Position numbers and translations under genes: made by a program. Of a DNA stretch of 32,023 nt, positions 23,559-32,023 are shown piece after piece. Source of the DNA: Desulfuromonas sp. TF (GTDB taxonomy: Bacteria; Desulfobacterota; Desulfuromonadia; Desulfuromonadales; ATBO01); contig NZ_KI421426.1 of assembly GCF_000472285.1 (NCBI RefSeq), forward strand, positions 24,727 to 56,749. Reading direction: 5' to 3'. The notes beneath the pieces are model-generated. The model was not told the DNA's origin and did no database searches. It saw nothing but the letters and a program-made list of their open reading frames with translations. The first letter of the stretch is position 1, and the number at the start of each line of letters is the position of its first letter.

Positions 23559-26500
23559 TCAGCCTTTTTCCGCCTCCGGGGTATGGTCGGCGTGCCCGCC
23601 TCGCAGGCCGAACAGCGCGCGAATATCTTCGAGGATCAGATAGAAGGCCGGGATCAGCAGTAGTGTGATGCCTGTGGCGAAGAGGATTCCGAAGGCGAGG
23701 CTGATGGCCATGGGGATGAGAAACTGGGCTTGAACGCTGGTTTCGAGAATCATCGGCATCAGGCCGAAGAAGGTGGTCAGCGAGGTGAGCAGGATCGGCC
23801 GGAAGCGGCGCGTGGCGGCGTCGAGGAGGGCCAGGTGGGAATCTTTACCGTCACGGCGCTCCTCGTTTGTGCGAGTGATGAGCAGCAGCGAGTCGTTGAC
23901 CACGACTCCGGCCAGGGCAACGATGCCGAAGAGGCTGAGCAGGCTCAGGCTGAAGCCCATGATCATGTGTCCGAGAATCGCCCCGATGATGCCGAAGGGG
24001 ATGGCGGCCATGATCAGCACCGGCTGGCTGTAGCTGCGGAAAGCGATCGCCAGCAGGGCGAAGATGGCGACCAGCGCGAGCTGAAAACCTTTCAGCATGC
24101 TGGCCATCGATTCGCGGCGCTCCTTCTCCTCCCCTTCGAGGTTGAAGGCGAGGCCCGGAAAATCGTGGGCCAGCTCCACCAGCAGTCCGCCCCGGAGCTC
24201 GGTCAGGATCTCTCCGGCATTGGCCTGCTTGCTGTCGACGCTGGCGGTGACGTTGATGACCCTCTTGCGGTCGGTGCGGTTGATCTCCGAGAAGCCGAAC
24301 CCCTCCTCGATAAACGCCGCGCGCTGCAGGGGGATCTCGCCGCCGTCGGGGGTGCGGATGCGCATCGTCTCGAAATCGTGGAGATGACGCCGGTCATCTT
24401 CAGGATAGCGGACCATGACCTTGACTTCGTTTCGCCCGCGCTGCAGGCGAAGGGCTTCGGCTCCATAGAAGGCCGAGCGCACCTGGCGGCCGAGTTCCTC
24501 TTCGGTGATCCCCAGGGTACGCGCTTCCGGGGTCAGGCGCAGTTTGATCTCCCGCTTCCCCCGGGCATAGGTGTCCTGAATGTCGCCGACTCCAGGGTAT
24601 TCCGCCAGTGCTGCTCGGATCTGTTCCGAGGCGCGGTCGAGGACCCCGAAGTCCTCGTGGGCCAGCTGAATGTCGATGTTGGCCCCCATCCGCATCAGGT
24701 TCGCCGTAAAAGTCAGGGACTCGATGCCGGGCAGCTCCCCCACATTCTCCCGCCAGCGCCGGGAAATCTCGGCGGTGGGGATGCCGCGCTCCTCGGCCTC
24801 GGTGAGGAAAAGGGCAATATCGGCAAGGTGCGAGCCGGATTCAGGTGCCCACCCCATGGGACCGCCGCCCATGAGAGTAGCCCCGGTCACCGCATAGACG
24901 TTGCGCAGCACCGATTCCTCTTCCGGGCGTGCCCGGTCGAACTCGGCCACCGTCGCCATCGCCTCGTCGACGATGTACTGCTGGACCCGTCCGGTCTCTT
25001 CCGCCGGAGTGCCGCGGGGCATCTGCAGCGAGGTGATGATGACGTCGCCGTCCACCTCGGGCATGAAGTGAAATTTGATGATTCCCCCCCGCACCAGGCC
25101 GACGGCAAGCAGGAGCATGGCGACGCCGCAGGCGAGGCTGGCGTAGCGCCAGCGCAGATTGAGATCGAGAGCCCGGCGGTAGGGACCGGCGACGAAACGG
25201 TCGAGCCCGGCGCCGAAGCGTCGCCGGTTGCGGTCGATGGCCCCGATCAGTCCGCCCGGGGCCTGCATGGGGCGGCCGATGGCCAGGTGGGCGGGAAGGA
25301 CGAAGAGCGATTCGACGAGGGAAACCAGCAGCAGGGTGATGACGATCAGCGGGATGACCTTGATGAACTTCCCCATCATCCCCGTGACGAACACCAGGGG
25401 AAGGAAGGCGGCCACCGTGGTCAGGATGGAGAAGGTCACCGGAATCGCCACTTCCAGGGCGCCGTCGATGGCTGCGCGCAGGTAGGGTTTGCCCTTCTGC
25501 CGCTGTTCGTAGATGTTTTCTCCCACCACGATGGCGTCGTCGACCAGGATCCCCAGAGAAAGGATGAAGGCGAACAGGGAGATCATGTTGATCGACACGC
25601 CCAGGGCGGGCATCAGCAGCAGGGTGCCGAAGAAGGAGATCGGTATCCCGAGCATGACCCAGAGGGCGAGGCGGATCTCCAGGAACAGGCCGAGAATAAT
25701 GACCACCAGGGTGAGGCCGAGAAGGGCGTTCTTCTTGAGCAGGTTCATGCGGCTGGCGAAGATCTCGGAGGAGTCGTTCCAGGTGGACAGGTGCAGGGAG
25801 GGGGGGAGGCCTGCGCGTTTCTCTGCCACGAACCTGTTAACCGTTTCGGAGATCTCGATCGGCTTCTGCTCGCCGATACGGAAAACCTTGACCATGGCCG
25901 CCGGCTGTCCGTCGAAGCGGGCGAACTCGTCGGTATCGCGGAAATCGTCGCGGACCTCGGCTATATCCCCGAGGCGGACCTGGGTGCCGTCCTCCGCCGT
26001 GAGAACGACAATGTCGGCGTACCCGGGACCCCAGTAGCGGCGTTCCATGGTGCGCAGCAGGATCTGACCTCCCTCGGTCTTGATCGTACCTCCCGGAAGG
26101 TCGAGAGAGGCGCGCCGGATCCGCTGGGCGACCTGCTCGAGAGTCAGGTTGTACCGGCGCAGGTTCTCTTCGCGGATCTCGATGGAGATTTCGTAGGGGC
26201 GCACCCCGCCGAGGTCGACCTGGGTGATGTCGGGAAGCTCCAGCAGTTCGTCCCGGATCGCTTCCGCCTGCTCGCGCAGGCTGCGTTCGGACACCTCGCC
26301 GTAGACGACGACGGAGATGACTTCCTGTCGGTTCAGGAGCTTGCTGATGACGGGCTTCTCGGCATCCTCGGGGAAGGTGATGATCCGGTCGACCTCGCTC
26401 TTGATGTCCTGCAGGACCCGGTCGGCGTCTTCGCCGGCGTAGATCTCTGCCGTGACGATGCCCATCCCTTCGGCGGCGAGGGACTTGATCTCCTTGATCC

Positions 26501-26729
26501 CGTCGACGCCGGTGAGGTTCTCCTCCACCTTGAGCAGGATCCCTTCCTCCACCTCTTCGGGACCGGCTCCCGGGTAGGCCACCTGGACCTGGATGCGGTC
26601 GAGGGTGACCTCGGGGAAGACCTCCTGCTTGATGGAGGGGCCGTTCAGCAGACCGCCGAGAACGAGGACGAGCATCAGGAGGTTGGCCGCAACGTGATTG
26701 CGCGTCATCCATTGGACGGCGCCTTTCAT
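23559..26729 (-). CDS. RND efflux pump, inner-membrane permease (AcrB/MexF-like HAE1 type)
   Basis: This 1056-residue pump has the RND layout: a first membrane segment, a large periplasmic loop, membrane segments 2-6, a second loop and segments 8-12. The paired TM4 aspartates expected for proton relay appear in GILVDDAIVVGENI. The start has AAGGAG 7 bases before the ATG and overlaps the adaptor stop by 4 bp. With the adaptor and outer-membrane factor it should form a tripartite pump that exports drugs, solvents or other amphiphiles. Length and motifs fit the HAE1 rather than the heavy-metal class. A long open frame on the opposite strand (23730-27041) is a GC-driven shadow. Confidence 0.95.
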   Translation of the reverse strand: MKGAVQWMTRNHVAANLLMLVLVLGGLLNGPSIKQEVFPEVTLDRIQVQVAYPGAGPEEVEEGILLKVEENLTGVDGIKEIKSLAAEGMGIVTAEIYAGEDADRVLQDIKSEVDRIITFPEDAEKPVISKLLNRQEVISVVVYGEVSERSLREQAEAIRDELLELPDITQVDLGGVRPYEISIEIREENLRRYNLTLEQVAQRIRRASLDLPGGTIKTEGGQILLRTMERRYWGPGYADIVVLTAEDGTQVRLGDIAEVRDDFRDTDEFARFDGQPAAMVKVFRIGEQKPIEISETVNRFVAEKRAGLPPSLHLSTWNDSSEIFASRMNLLKKNALLGLTLVVIILGLFLEIRLALWVMLGIPISFFGTLLLMPALGVSINMISLFAFILSLGILVDDAIVVGENIYEQRQKGKPYLRAAIDGALEVAIPVTFSILTTVAAFLPLVFVTGMMGKFIKVIPLIVITLLLVSLVESLFVLPAHLAIGRPMQAPGGLIGAIDRNRRRFGAGLDRFVAGPYRRALDLNLRWRYASLACGVAMLLLAVGLVRGGIIKFHFMPEVDGDVIITSLQMPRGTPAEETGRVQQYIVDEAMATVAEFDRARPEEESVLRNVYAVTGATLMGGGPMGWAPESGSHLADIALFLTEAEERGIPTAEISRRWRENVGELPGIESLTFTANLMRMGANIDIQLAHEDFGVLDRASEQIRAALAEYPGVGDIQDTYARGKREIKLRLTPEARTLGITEEELGRQVRSAFYGAEALRLQRGRNEVKVMVRYPEDDRRHLHDFETMRIRTPDGGEIPLQRAAFIEEGFGFSEINRTDRKRVINVTASVDSKQANAGEILTELRGGLLVELAHDFPGLAFNLEGEEKERRESMASMLKGFQLALVAIFALLAIAFRSYSQPVLIMAAIPFGIIGAILGHMIMGFSLSLLSLFGIVALAGVVVNDSLLLITRTNEERRDGKDSHLALLDAATRRFRPILLTSLTTFFGLMPMILETSVQAQFLIPMAISLAFGILFATGITLLLIPAFYLILEDIRALFGLRGGHADHTPEAEKG

Positions 26730-27907
26730 CGGGTCTCTCCTTCGCCCAGCGGCCGCAGCTTCATTCCTTCGGCCGCTCCGGTAACATACGTCAGTACCAG
26801 CTGGGCATCCTCCGGCAGACCCCCCGCCACCAGCACTTCATCCTTTTCCTGGCGCACCACATCTACCGGCAGGATGCGAAGGAGGTTGTCCGCATCCGCC
26901 ACCCAGACGGTATCGCCGTCCCGCAGGGCCTTGCGGGGCAGGGCGAACACCGCCGGCAGGGTCTCTCCGTGCAGAACGGCCTCGACGAACATGCCGATGG
27001 CCAGCTCTGGGCGCTTCCTGGCGGGACCTTTCATCCCGTAAGGATCGCCGACCTCCACCACGACGCGGACCATGCGCCCGCGCGCATCGACCTCGCCAAG
27101 GGATCGGACGATCCGTCCGGACCATTCGAAGGTCTCCCCTCCGCTGTTAAAACGGATGGTGGCGGAAGAGCCTTCGCCGCCGCGAGGGCCGGGAATCCGC
27201 ACCCAGCGCATCTCCTCCAGCGGCAGGGGGACGATCACTTCGGCGGCATCGGTTCCGGCGACGACGGCCACGCTTGTTCCGGCACGCAGATACTGCCCGA
27301 GATCGAGCTGCTCGCTGCGAATCCGGCAGTTGAAGGGCGCCTCGACCCGAGTCCGCGCCAGATCGAGCTCGGCCTGGGTGAGGGAGGCCTCCGCCGAGGC
27401 GACCGCGGCCCGGGCCTCCTTGAGCTGGGGCTCGAACAGAACCAGGGGATTGGGCTTGCCGCCGTCTTCCAGATTGAGCCGATTCCATTCGCTGCGGGCG
27501 ATGCGGGCGCGGCTCTCGATGGTGGCCAGCTCCACCTCGGCCTTGGCAAGCGCGGATCTGGCCCGGTCGACTCCCAGCCGGTAGTCGAGAGGTTCGATGG
27601 CGAAAAGAAGGTCGCCTTTTTGGAAGAAGCCGCCGGCGACCAGGTTCGGCGCCATCTCCACCACCCGGCCGCTCACCTGCGGCGTGATCTCCGCCTGCCG
27701 TCTCGGCTGCACGGTGCCCGTGGCGCGGATCTGAACAGGATGGTCCCGGCGCTGCATCTTCATGACCTCGACGAGCATTCCGGGGTTCTCCCTGGACGTC
27801 TTCGACGGTGCGGTGCGGGAGCCAGCCATCAGGTACATCCCGACCGCGCCGAGTGCCACGATGAGAACAGGAAGAAGAATCTTGAGCCAGCGCTTGTTTG
27901 CACTCAT
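26726..27907 (-). CDS. RND periplasmic adaptor (membrane fusion protein)
   Basis: The 393-residue protein has an N-terminal membrane anchor (ILLPVLIVALGAVGMYLMAG) and the adaptor domain order: beta-barrel/lipoyl strands (GTVQPRRQAEITPQVSG), a helical hairpin (about 115-190) and C-terminal beta domains. AAGGA precedes the ATG with 8 intervening bases. It overlaps both neighbours by 4 bp (ATGA), so all three pump components are translationally coupled. It links the permease to the outer-membrane factor. Confidence 0.94.
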   Translation of the reverse strand: MSANKRWLKILLPVLIVALGAVGMYLMAGSRTAPSKTSRENPGMLVEVMKMQRRDHPVQIRATGTVQPRRQAEITPQVSGRVVEMAPNLVAGGFFQKGDLLFAIEPLDYRLGVDRARSALAKAEVELATIESRARIARSEWNRLNLEDGGKPNPLVLFEPQLKEARAAVASAEASLTQAELDLARTRVEAPFNCRIRSEQLDLGQYLRAGTSVAVVAGTDAAEVIVPLPLEEMRWVRIPGPRGGEGSSATIRFNSGGETFEWSGRIVRSLGEVDARGRMVRVVVEVGDPYGMKGPARKRPELAIGMFVEAVLHGETLPAVFALPRKALRDGDTVWVADADNLLRILPVDVVRQEKDEVLVAGGLPEDAQLVLTYVTGAAEGMKLRPLGEGETR

Positions 27908-29331
27908 GAATCGGATCCTTTGGTGTTGGAGGTCAGCCGGTCTTCGATCGGCTCGATCATCCAGTCGCCTCCCAGCACGCGCGCCAGGGTGATGCGGTCG
28001 GAGATGAGCTGGCGGCGGGCGGTGAGAAGGCGGCTCCGGACCTCGAAATCGGAGCGCTGGGCGGTCAGGACAGGCAGATAATCGCTGAGCCCGTCGAGAT
28101 AGTTGTCGAGGGAGAGCCGAAGGGCCGCTTCGGCCGCCGCCCCGTTTTCCTCCAGCCGGACGATGCGCTGTTCATCCGCCCGGTTGTCGGACAGGGCGTC
28201 CTCCACCTCTCGAAAAGCCTCCAGCACGTCCTGCTGATACCGTCCCACCGCCTCGCGCACCACGGCCCGGCTGCGGTCTACCTCGGCCCTCCTCCGGCCG
28301 CCGTCGACGACCGGCAGAATGAGCCGGCCGAGCAGGCTCCAGAAATCACCCTCGATAAGGCCCGTGGAAAATTCCTGACGGCTGCTTCCGTAGCTTCCCA
28401 AAAGGTTGATGGTGGGGAAGCGCTCCGCGATGGCTGCGGCCACCCGGGCGTCAGCCGCCTCGATGCGCCGCAGAGCCGCTTTCAGGTCAGGTCTCCGTCC
28501 GACCAGTTCCGCCGGCAGGCCGACGGGAAAAGCTTCGGGAATGGAGGGGAGCGCAGCCAGGTCGCCCGCCGTTTCCCGGTCGGGATAGCGGCCGAGGAGC
28601 ACGGCGATGGCGTGCTCGGCGGCGGCGAGATTGGCCTCGAAAACATGGCGGCTGGCCTGGGCGCCGGCCAGGCTCTGCCGCGCCTGATAGACGTCCAGAG
28701 GGGGCGCCAGCCCGGCTCGGTAGCGGTCCTCGACCCTCTTCAGGGTGTCGGCGAAGGAGGCGGTGGCCTGGTCGGCCAGGTCGATCTGAGACCGCTGCTC
28801 CACGGCCAGGTAATAAAGGTCGGCGAGCTGGGCTGAAAGCCCCAGATAAATGATCTGCAGCTCTTCAAGCCGGGCCTGGGCATCCTTTTCGGCGGCCCTG
28901 GTGCGGGCGGCCAGCTTGCCCCAGAGGTCGACTTCGAAACCGGCCGCCGCCGCCAGTCTCTGATTGTCCCCGGTAAAGTCCCCCGCAAAGCTCGGCTGCC
29001 TGGAACGGCCCCCCTCGCCTTCAATGTTGGCGAAAGGACGCCGGGCACTGCGTACGCTGCGCACGGCGGAACGGGCCTGGTCGAGACGGGCGAAAGCCTG
29101 CTCCAGCTCCAGGTTGGCGGAAAAGAGCTCCGTCATCAGGGCATTCAGCCGGACGTCGTCGAAGCTCTCCCACCAGGAGGGGAGGGGAGCTCTCGAAGAG
29201 ACTCCGCCCTGTTCCAGGTAGGCCTCCGGCAGTTCCACCGGCAGAGCGACTTCCTGCGGCCGGTGGAAGGAACAGCCTGCCAGGGCGACAAGGCCGAAGG
29301 CGCAAAGAATCATTCGTTGGCGGTGGCGCAT
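27904..29331 (-). CDS. Outer-membrane factor lipoprotein (TolC/OprM/NodT type)
   Basis: The 475-residue protein starts MRHRQRMILC with lipobox LAGC (Cys20), as in OprM-type lipoprotein channels. Two outer-membrane efflux domains follow with long helical repeats (NLELEQAFARLDQARSAV and VDRSRAVVREAVGRYQQDV). The frame extends to 29445, but GGAGG sits 4 bases before the ATG at 29329-29331 and the signal peptide begins there. The first 22 bp overlap the end of the TetR gene. It provides the outer-membrane tunnel of the tripartite pump. Confidence 0.93.
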   Translation of the reverse strand: MRHRQRMILCAFGLVALAGCSFHRPQEVALPVELPEAYLEQGGVSSRAPLPSWWESFDDVRLNALMTELFSANLELEQAFARLDQARSAVRSVRSARRPFANIEGEGGRSRQPSFAGDFTGDNQRLAAAAGFEVDLWGKLAARTRAAEKDAQARLEELQIIYLGLSAQLADLYYLAVEQRSQIDLADQATASFADTLKRVEDRYRAGLAPPLDVYQARQSLAGAQASRHVFEANLAAAEHAIAVLLGRYPDRETAGDLAALPSIPEAFPVGLPAELVGRRPDLKAALRRIEAADARVAAAIAERFPTINLLGSYGSSRQEFSTGLIEGDFWSLLGRLILPVVDGGRRRAEVDRSRAVVREAVGRYQQDVLEAFREVEDALSDNRADEQRIVRLEENGAAAEAALRLSLDNYLDGLSDYLPVLTAQRSDFEVRSRLLTARRQLISDRITLARVLGGDWMIEPIEDRLTSNTKGSDS

Positions 29332-29963
29332 GGGGCCTCCAATCCGGCGGTTAAGAAATCGAGCAGCATACGAACCAGAGTTTCGGTAGTCACGCCCGGC
29401 GCCGGCAGTTCTTCGGGCAGTTCGCCGAACCGGCCGGCCCAGCACATCGTGTGTCCCATGGCCCCGAGAATGAACTGCAGCCGCCAGAACAGAGTCCTTT
29501 CATCCAATTGCGGCAGGGATTCCCGAAGAATCTGAAACAGGAGCAGGAAGAGGGGCTTGATCCGGCGGATGAACAGCTCGCGAAGTGAAGCGTCCGGTTC
29601 GGCCAGGATCCGGCCGAGCAGGGTGATGAAGGCTTCGGCTCCCGGGCCGCTTTCCCGGAAGCGCAGAGTCGGTTCGACAAAGGCCCGGAGGGTTTCCTCC
29701 GTTTTCGGCCGCCTGCCGGCGTCGCGCGCTTTTCCTCGCACGGCCTCCAGGTTCTCCCGGCGCACGGCGTTGAGAGGACTGAGCCGGCGCTCGATCACGG
29801 CATCGAGAAGGGCTTCCTTGGAACCGAAATGATAGTTGACCGCCGCCAGGTTGACATTGGCCCGGCCGGTGATGGCGCGCAGGGAGGTATTGTGAAACCC
29901 CTCGTCGGCAAAGAGCCTTTCAGCGGCATCGAGGAGGCGCTGTTTGGTGTCGGGTAGAGTCAT
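29310..29963 (-). CDS. TetR/AcrR-family regulator of the efflux operon
   Basis: The 217-residue repressor-like protein has an N-terminal TetR helix-turn-helix (TSLRAITGRANVNLAAVNYH, then FGSKEAL) and a variable ligand-binding domain. The frame can begin at TTG 29967-29969, two codons earlier; I prefer the ATG at 29961-29963, preceded by AAGGT about 11 bases away, but the choice is weak. As the first gene of the overlapping efflux operon it very likely represses its own promoter, where a palindrome lies in the spacer. The inducer is probably a pump substrate. Confidence 0.92.
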   Translation of the reverse strand: MTLPDTKQRLLDAAERLFADEGFHNTSLRAITGRANVNLAAVNYHFGSKEALLDAVIERRLSPLNAVRRENLEAVRGKARDAGRRPKTEETLRAFVEPTLRFRESGPGAEAFITLLGRILAEPDASLRELFIRRIKPLFLLLFQILRESLPQLDERTLFWRLQFILGAMGHTMCWAGRFGELPEELPAPGVTTETLVRMLLDFLTAGLEAPCATANE

Positions 29964-30038
29964 GGGCAATATACCTTGTCTGCGTTTCGGCTTGTCTGTG
30001 TTTCAGTGACGGTTCCCGGGCTGGAAAACATACAGTCG

Positions 30039-30068
30039 ATTAAAACAAACGTTTAAATCAGATGTCAA
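30039..30068 (-). promoter_or_regulatory. Promoter of the tetR-efflux operon with an operator-like palindrome in the spacer
   Basis: On the minus strand TTGACA (30063-30068) is followed 18 bases later by TTTAAT (30039-30044), or 17 bases later by TTTTAA. Between them lies the perfect 8-bp palindrome AAACGTTT (30047-30054), flanked by TTAAA/TTTAA arms. A repressor bound here would block RNA polymerase, which fits TetR autorepression. Activity and binding are inferred. Confidence 0.6.
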
Positions 30069-30084
30069 GGGGAAAGGCGTCATG

Positions 30085-30112
30085 TTGACAGCAACGCGGC
30101 GGGAGTTATCAT
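30085..30112 (+). promoter_or_regulatory. Sigma-70 promoter of the small membrane protein gene
   Basis: A perfect TTGACA (30085-30090) and TATCAT (30107-30112) are spaced by 16 bases, 58 bp upstream of the start codon at 30171. It is divergent from the tetR promoter 17 bp away, so regulator binding there might affect both. Confidence 0.65.
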
Positions 30113-30170
30113 AGTTGGGAATAAGGGAAGCCCCAGGGGCCGAACTTCAGTACAGTTCCGGGGAGGAGAG

Positions 30171-30470
30171 ATGAAATCGCTGTGGGTTTTCGGCGGCGCC
30201 ATCGTCGGCAGAAAGGCCTTCGGTCTTCCCGGGGCGGTGCTGGGCGGCGGACTTGGTTACGGCCTCGCCGCGATCCTTGATATCCTGCGCCGCCTTGAGG
30301 CCGTGGAAAGATCAACGGAAGCCGTGAGCGTCGGACATGCGGCTGAACGATATCCGGAAGAGACGATCCTGGACGCCATGCTGCAGGCCGAAGACGAGGC
30401 GGCGTCCCGGGGAGATGAAATGGAGGATATCTTCGTAGAGGTTTCCGGGAAGAAGAAACGGCTGCACTGA
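30171..30470 (+). CDS. Small membrane-associated protein of unknown function
   Basis: The 99-residue product has one glycine-rich hydrophobic N-terminal stretch (GAIVGRKAFGLPGAVLGGGL continuing into GYGLAAIL, about 9-36), like a glycine-zipper membrane segment. A polar, acidic C-terminal half follows (EAEDEAASRGDEMEDIF is the general character, ending in GKKKRLH). GGGGAGGAGAG precedes the ATG. It is the first gene after a good sigma-70 promoter and lies 60 bp upstream of ferritin. I do not recognise a family. Confidence 0.75.
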   Translation: MKSLWVFGGAIVGRKAFGLPGAVLGGGLGYGLAAILDILRRLEAVERSTEAVSVGHAAERYPEETILDAMLQAEDEAASRGDEMEDIFVEVSGKKKRLH

Positions 30471-30530
30471 AGCTTTCCGATATTTACCGCTGCGAAATGG
30501 TCCGGAATTCCGAGGAAAAAGGAGATTTCC

Positions 30531-31028
30531 ATGCTCAGCAAGAATCTGGTGAAGAAGCTCAACGATCACGTCAATCTCGAATTCTACTCCTCCAACCTCT
30601 ACCTGCAGATGAGTTCCTGGTGCGAGGCCAAAGGCCTGGAGGGCTGCGCGGCGTTTCTCCGCGCCCATGCAAAGGAGGAGGCCGATCACATGGAACGCCT
30701 CTTCACCTATGTGAACGAAACGGGTTCGATGGCGGTCGTTGGAAACATCAAGGCGCCGCCCACCGAATTCAGCTCCGTGAGCGATCTTTTCCAGAAGGTA
30801 TATGATCATGAATGCTCTATCACCAAGGAGATCAACGGACTGGTTTCCGCCTCCCTGAAGGAGGAAGATTATTCCACCTTCAATTTCCTGCAGTGGTACG
30901 TGGCCGAGCAGCACGAGGAGGAGCATATCTTCAAGCTGATTCTCGACAAAATCTCCATCATCGGTGAAGAAGGGGCCGGGCTGTTCTTCATCGACCGCGC
31001 CATCGGTGGGATGCTGGGGAAAAAGTGA
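30531..31028 (+). CDS. ftnA: Non-haem ferritin (FtnA type)
   Basis: The 165-residue protein is a bacterial ferritin subunit that oxidises Fe(II) and stores the iron in a 24-mer cage. The ferroxidase ligands match E. coli FtnA numbering: Glu17, Glu50, His53, Glu94 and Gln127, with site-C glutamates Glu126, Glu129 and Glu130 in AEQHEEEH. Haem-ligand methionine of bacterioferritin is not evident. AAAGGAG lies 6 bases before the ATG. No Fur box was recognised upstream. Iron storage fits an organism rich in haem and iron proteins. Confidence 0.95.
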   Translation: MLSKNLVKKLNDHVNLEFYSSNLYLQMSSWCEAKGLEGCAAFLRAHAKEEADHMERLFTYVNETGSMAVVGNIKAPPTEFSSVSDLFQKVYDHECSITKEINGLVSASLKEEDYSTFNFLQWYVAEQHEEEHIFKLILDKISIIGEEGAGLFFIDRAIGGMLGKK

Positions 31029-31124
31029 GAAGACGAGCAGGTACGACCAGGCGGTTATGCCGCACGAGACAGGAAAAACCGTGGGACATCAGCCGATGCC
31101 TCGGAGAAGGGGAAGGGCAGATCG

Positions 31125-31508
31125 ATGAATAAAAAAGAAATGGAGGAGTTCCGAAAAAGACTGCTGAACTTACGGGAACAACTCTGGATCGAGGTTAAGC
31201 ACAAGCATGCCGAAGCCTCCGACCTACGGGACACCGGCGTTCCCGATCCCGGAGACGCCAGCATGACCGACGATCTGCGGGATTTCCTCCATGTGCTGAG
31301 CGACAGCAAACGGGAGCAGATTCTGGAAATCGACGAAGCGATCCGGCGCATCGAGGACGGCAGCTACGGCATCTGCACCCGCTGCGAGGAAGAGATCAAC
31401 ATGAAGCGGCTGGAAGTGCAGCCTGATACCCACTATTGTGTTTCCTGCAAGGAGGAACTGGAGGAGCGGGAAGCGGTGAAGTCAGGTCCTGAACAGGGGA
31501 AGATCTGA
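31125..31508 (+). CDS. DksA/TraR C4 zinc-finger family protein
   Basis: The 127-residue protein has an N-terminal helical part (KKEMEEFRKRLLNLREQL) and a C4 zinc finger: Cys84, Cys87, Cys105 and Cys108 in CTRC and CVSC. GDASMTDD (43-50) and YGICTRC are typical of the family. DksA-like proteins bind RNA polymerase through the secondary channel and adjust promoter response to stress. This one is shorter than E. coli DksA, so a TraR/YbiI-like or DksA-paralogue role is also possible. It is 96 bp from ferritin and convergent with the disrupted TetR-like gene. Confidence 0.9.
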   Translation: MNKKEMEEFRKRLLNLREQLWIEVKHKHAEASDLRDTGVPDPGDASMTDDLRDFLHVLSDSKREQILEIDEAIRRIEDGSYGICTRCEEEINMKRLEVQPDTHYCVSCKEELEEREAVKSGPEQGKI

Positions 31509-31588
31509 AGACCTGCCCCCCTGTGGACTTCCATCACCGCGGAGACACGTCATGGCAAATTTTGAGGTTCTCTGTGACAGGAGTGCTC

Positions 31589-31975
31589 CTATGATTCGTG
31601 CCGGAACACAGCGCCCCAGCAGCTTTCGACAATTCTGGCGATCCGGTCGTCGTTCAATATCCTTTCTGCCGCATTGAGGCGCATCGCCTGAATCACCGGT
31701 CCGCAGGCAACTGCCAACAGCATGTCTGGAGGCATGTTCCTGAACAGCTTCGTTTCAGTTCCTTCCCGAAAAAGATCGACAACGCTGCACAATTCAGCGG
31801 CAGGCGGTTCCTCCGGAATGCAGGTTTTCCGGAATGGCGAACTGTGAAACTGATCCATGAAGAGAAACTCTGCGGGGGAAAGCAGACAGTGCCATATCAG
31901 CCTCTGTGCCAGGTGTGAAAAGCGGTGCCGAATAGACGCGTGCGCTTTCAGTTCCTTCCCGAAAAAGATCGACAA
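31589..31975 (-). pseudogene. TetR-like regulator C-terminal part, disrupted by tandem duplication and window end
   Basis: The open minus-strand frame encodes up to 128 residues that look like the ligand-binding half of a TetR regulator: HRFSHLAQRLIWHCLLSPAE, EFLFMDQFHSSPF, and a C-terminal PPDMLLAVACGPVIQAMRL and WGAVF. The DNA-binding half is missing here. Upstream, a second copy of part of the gene (31946-32023) begins in a shifted frame, because the repeat period of 193 bp is not a multiple of three. The gene is either broken by a real duplication or misassembled at a contig end. Confidence 0.6.
31753..31830. repeat. First copy of a 78-bp direct repeat
   Basis: Identical to 31946-32023, where the window ends. 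The copy lies within the TetR-like coding frame (VVDLFREGTE region). Confidence 0.9.
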
Positions 31976-32023
31976 CGCTGCACAATTCAGCGGCAGGCGG
32001 TTCCTCCGGAATGCAGGTTTTCC
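31946..32023. repeat. Second copy of the 78-bp direct repeat, cut by the window end
   Basis: Identical over all 78 visible bases to 31753-31830, offset 193 bp. The repeat may continue past the window. The junction follows at 31945/31946. Confidence 0.9.

Noticed and set aside
23730-27041. Very long plus-strand open frame (about 1100 codons) opposite the RND pump and adaptor genes
   Set aside because: It is antisense to well-recognised efflux genes, has low-complexity charged composition and no family pattern; GC-rich codon bias opens this frame.

Overview
The window looks like chromosomal DNA from a Desulfuromonadia-type deltaproteobacterium (Geobacter/Desulfuromonas/Geoalkalibacter lineage). 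This is inferred from a multihaem c-type cytochrome, a split archaeal-type glutamate synthase, the TIGR03960-type radical SAM gene next to rng, two sigma-54 promoters on nitrogen genes, and high GC. No rRNA, tRNA or CRISPR array was seen.

Region 1 (1-6410, minus strand) is a nitrogen and amino-acid block: a beta-carbonic anhydrase, a 59-residue protein, branched-chain aminotransferase (ilvE), an ammonium transporter (amt), the glutaminase subunit of a split glutamate synthase, and the ferredoxin-FMN synthase subunit, which runs off the window start. Both amt and the glutaminase gene have near-consensus -24/-12 (sigma-54) promoters, and a terminator insulates amt from ilvE.

Region 2 (6534-10120) has a LysR regulator divergent from a 17-haem lipoprotein cytochrome built from two tandem octahaem modules plus one terminal haem. 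A T-N11-A inverted repeat lies between them.

Region 3 (10268-14448) carries a B12-binding radical SAM/DUF2344 fusion and ribonuclease G, ending in a strong terminator.

Region 4 (about 14364-19760) is a probable defence island of about 5.4 kb. It is bracketed by the intact rng 3' end and a second, decayed copy of the same 36-37 bp rng tail. Cargo: a small protein that may be PUA/SRA-like, a multidomain McrB, McrC (4-bp overlap), an AT-rich gene resembling DUF6236, and a frameshifted transposase remnant flanked by a short inverted repeat. No integrase was seen.

Region 5 (19827-23265) holds a DUF1330 protein, an EamA/DMT transporter, an M16 peptidase and a DUF2270 membrane protein.

Region 6 (23559-30068, minus strand) is a compact efflux operon: TetR regulator, outer-membrane factor lipoprotein, adaptor and RND pump, all overlapping. 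A palindrome sits inside the spacer of its promoter.

Region 7 (30085-32023) has a small membrane protein with a good sigma-70 promoter, a ferritin, a DksA/TraR zinc-finger protein, and a TetR-like gene disrupted by a tandem duplication of 193-bp period whose second copy is cut by the window end.
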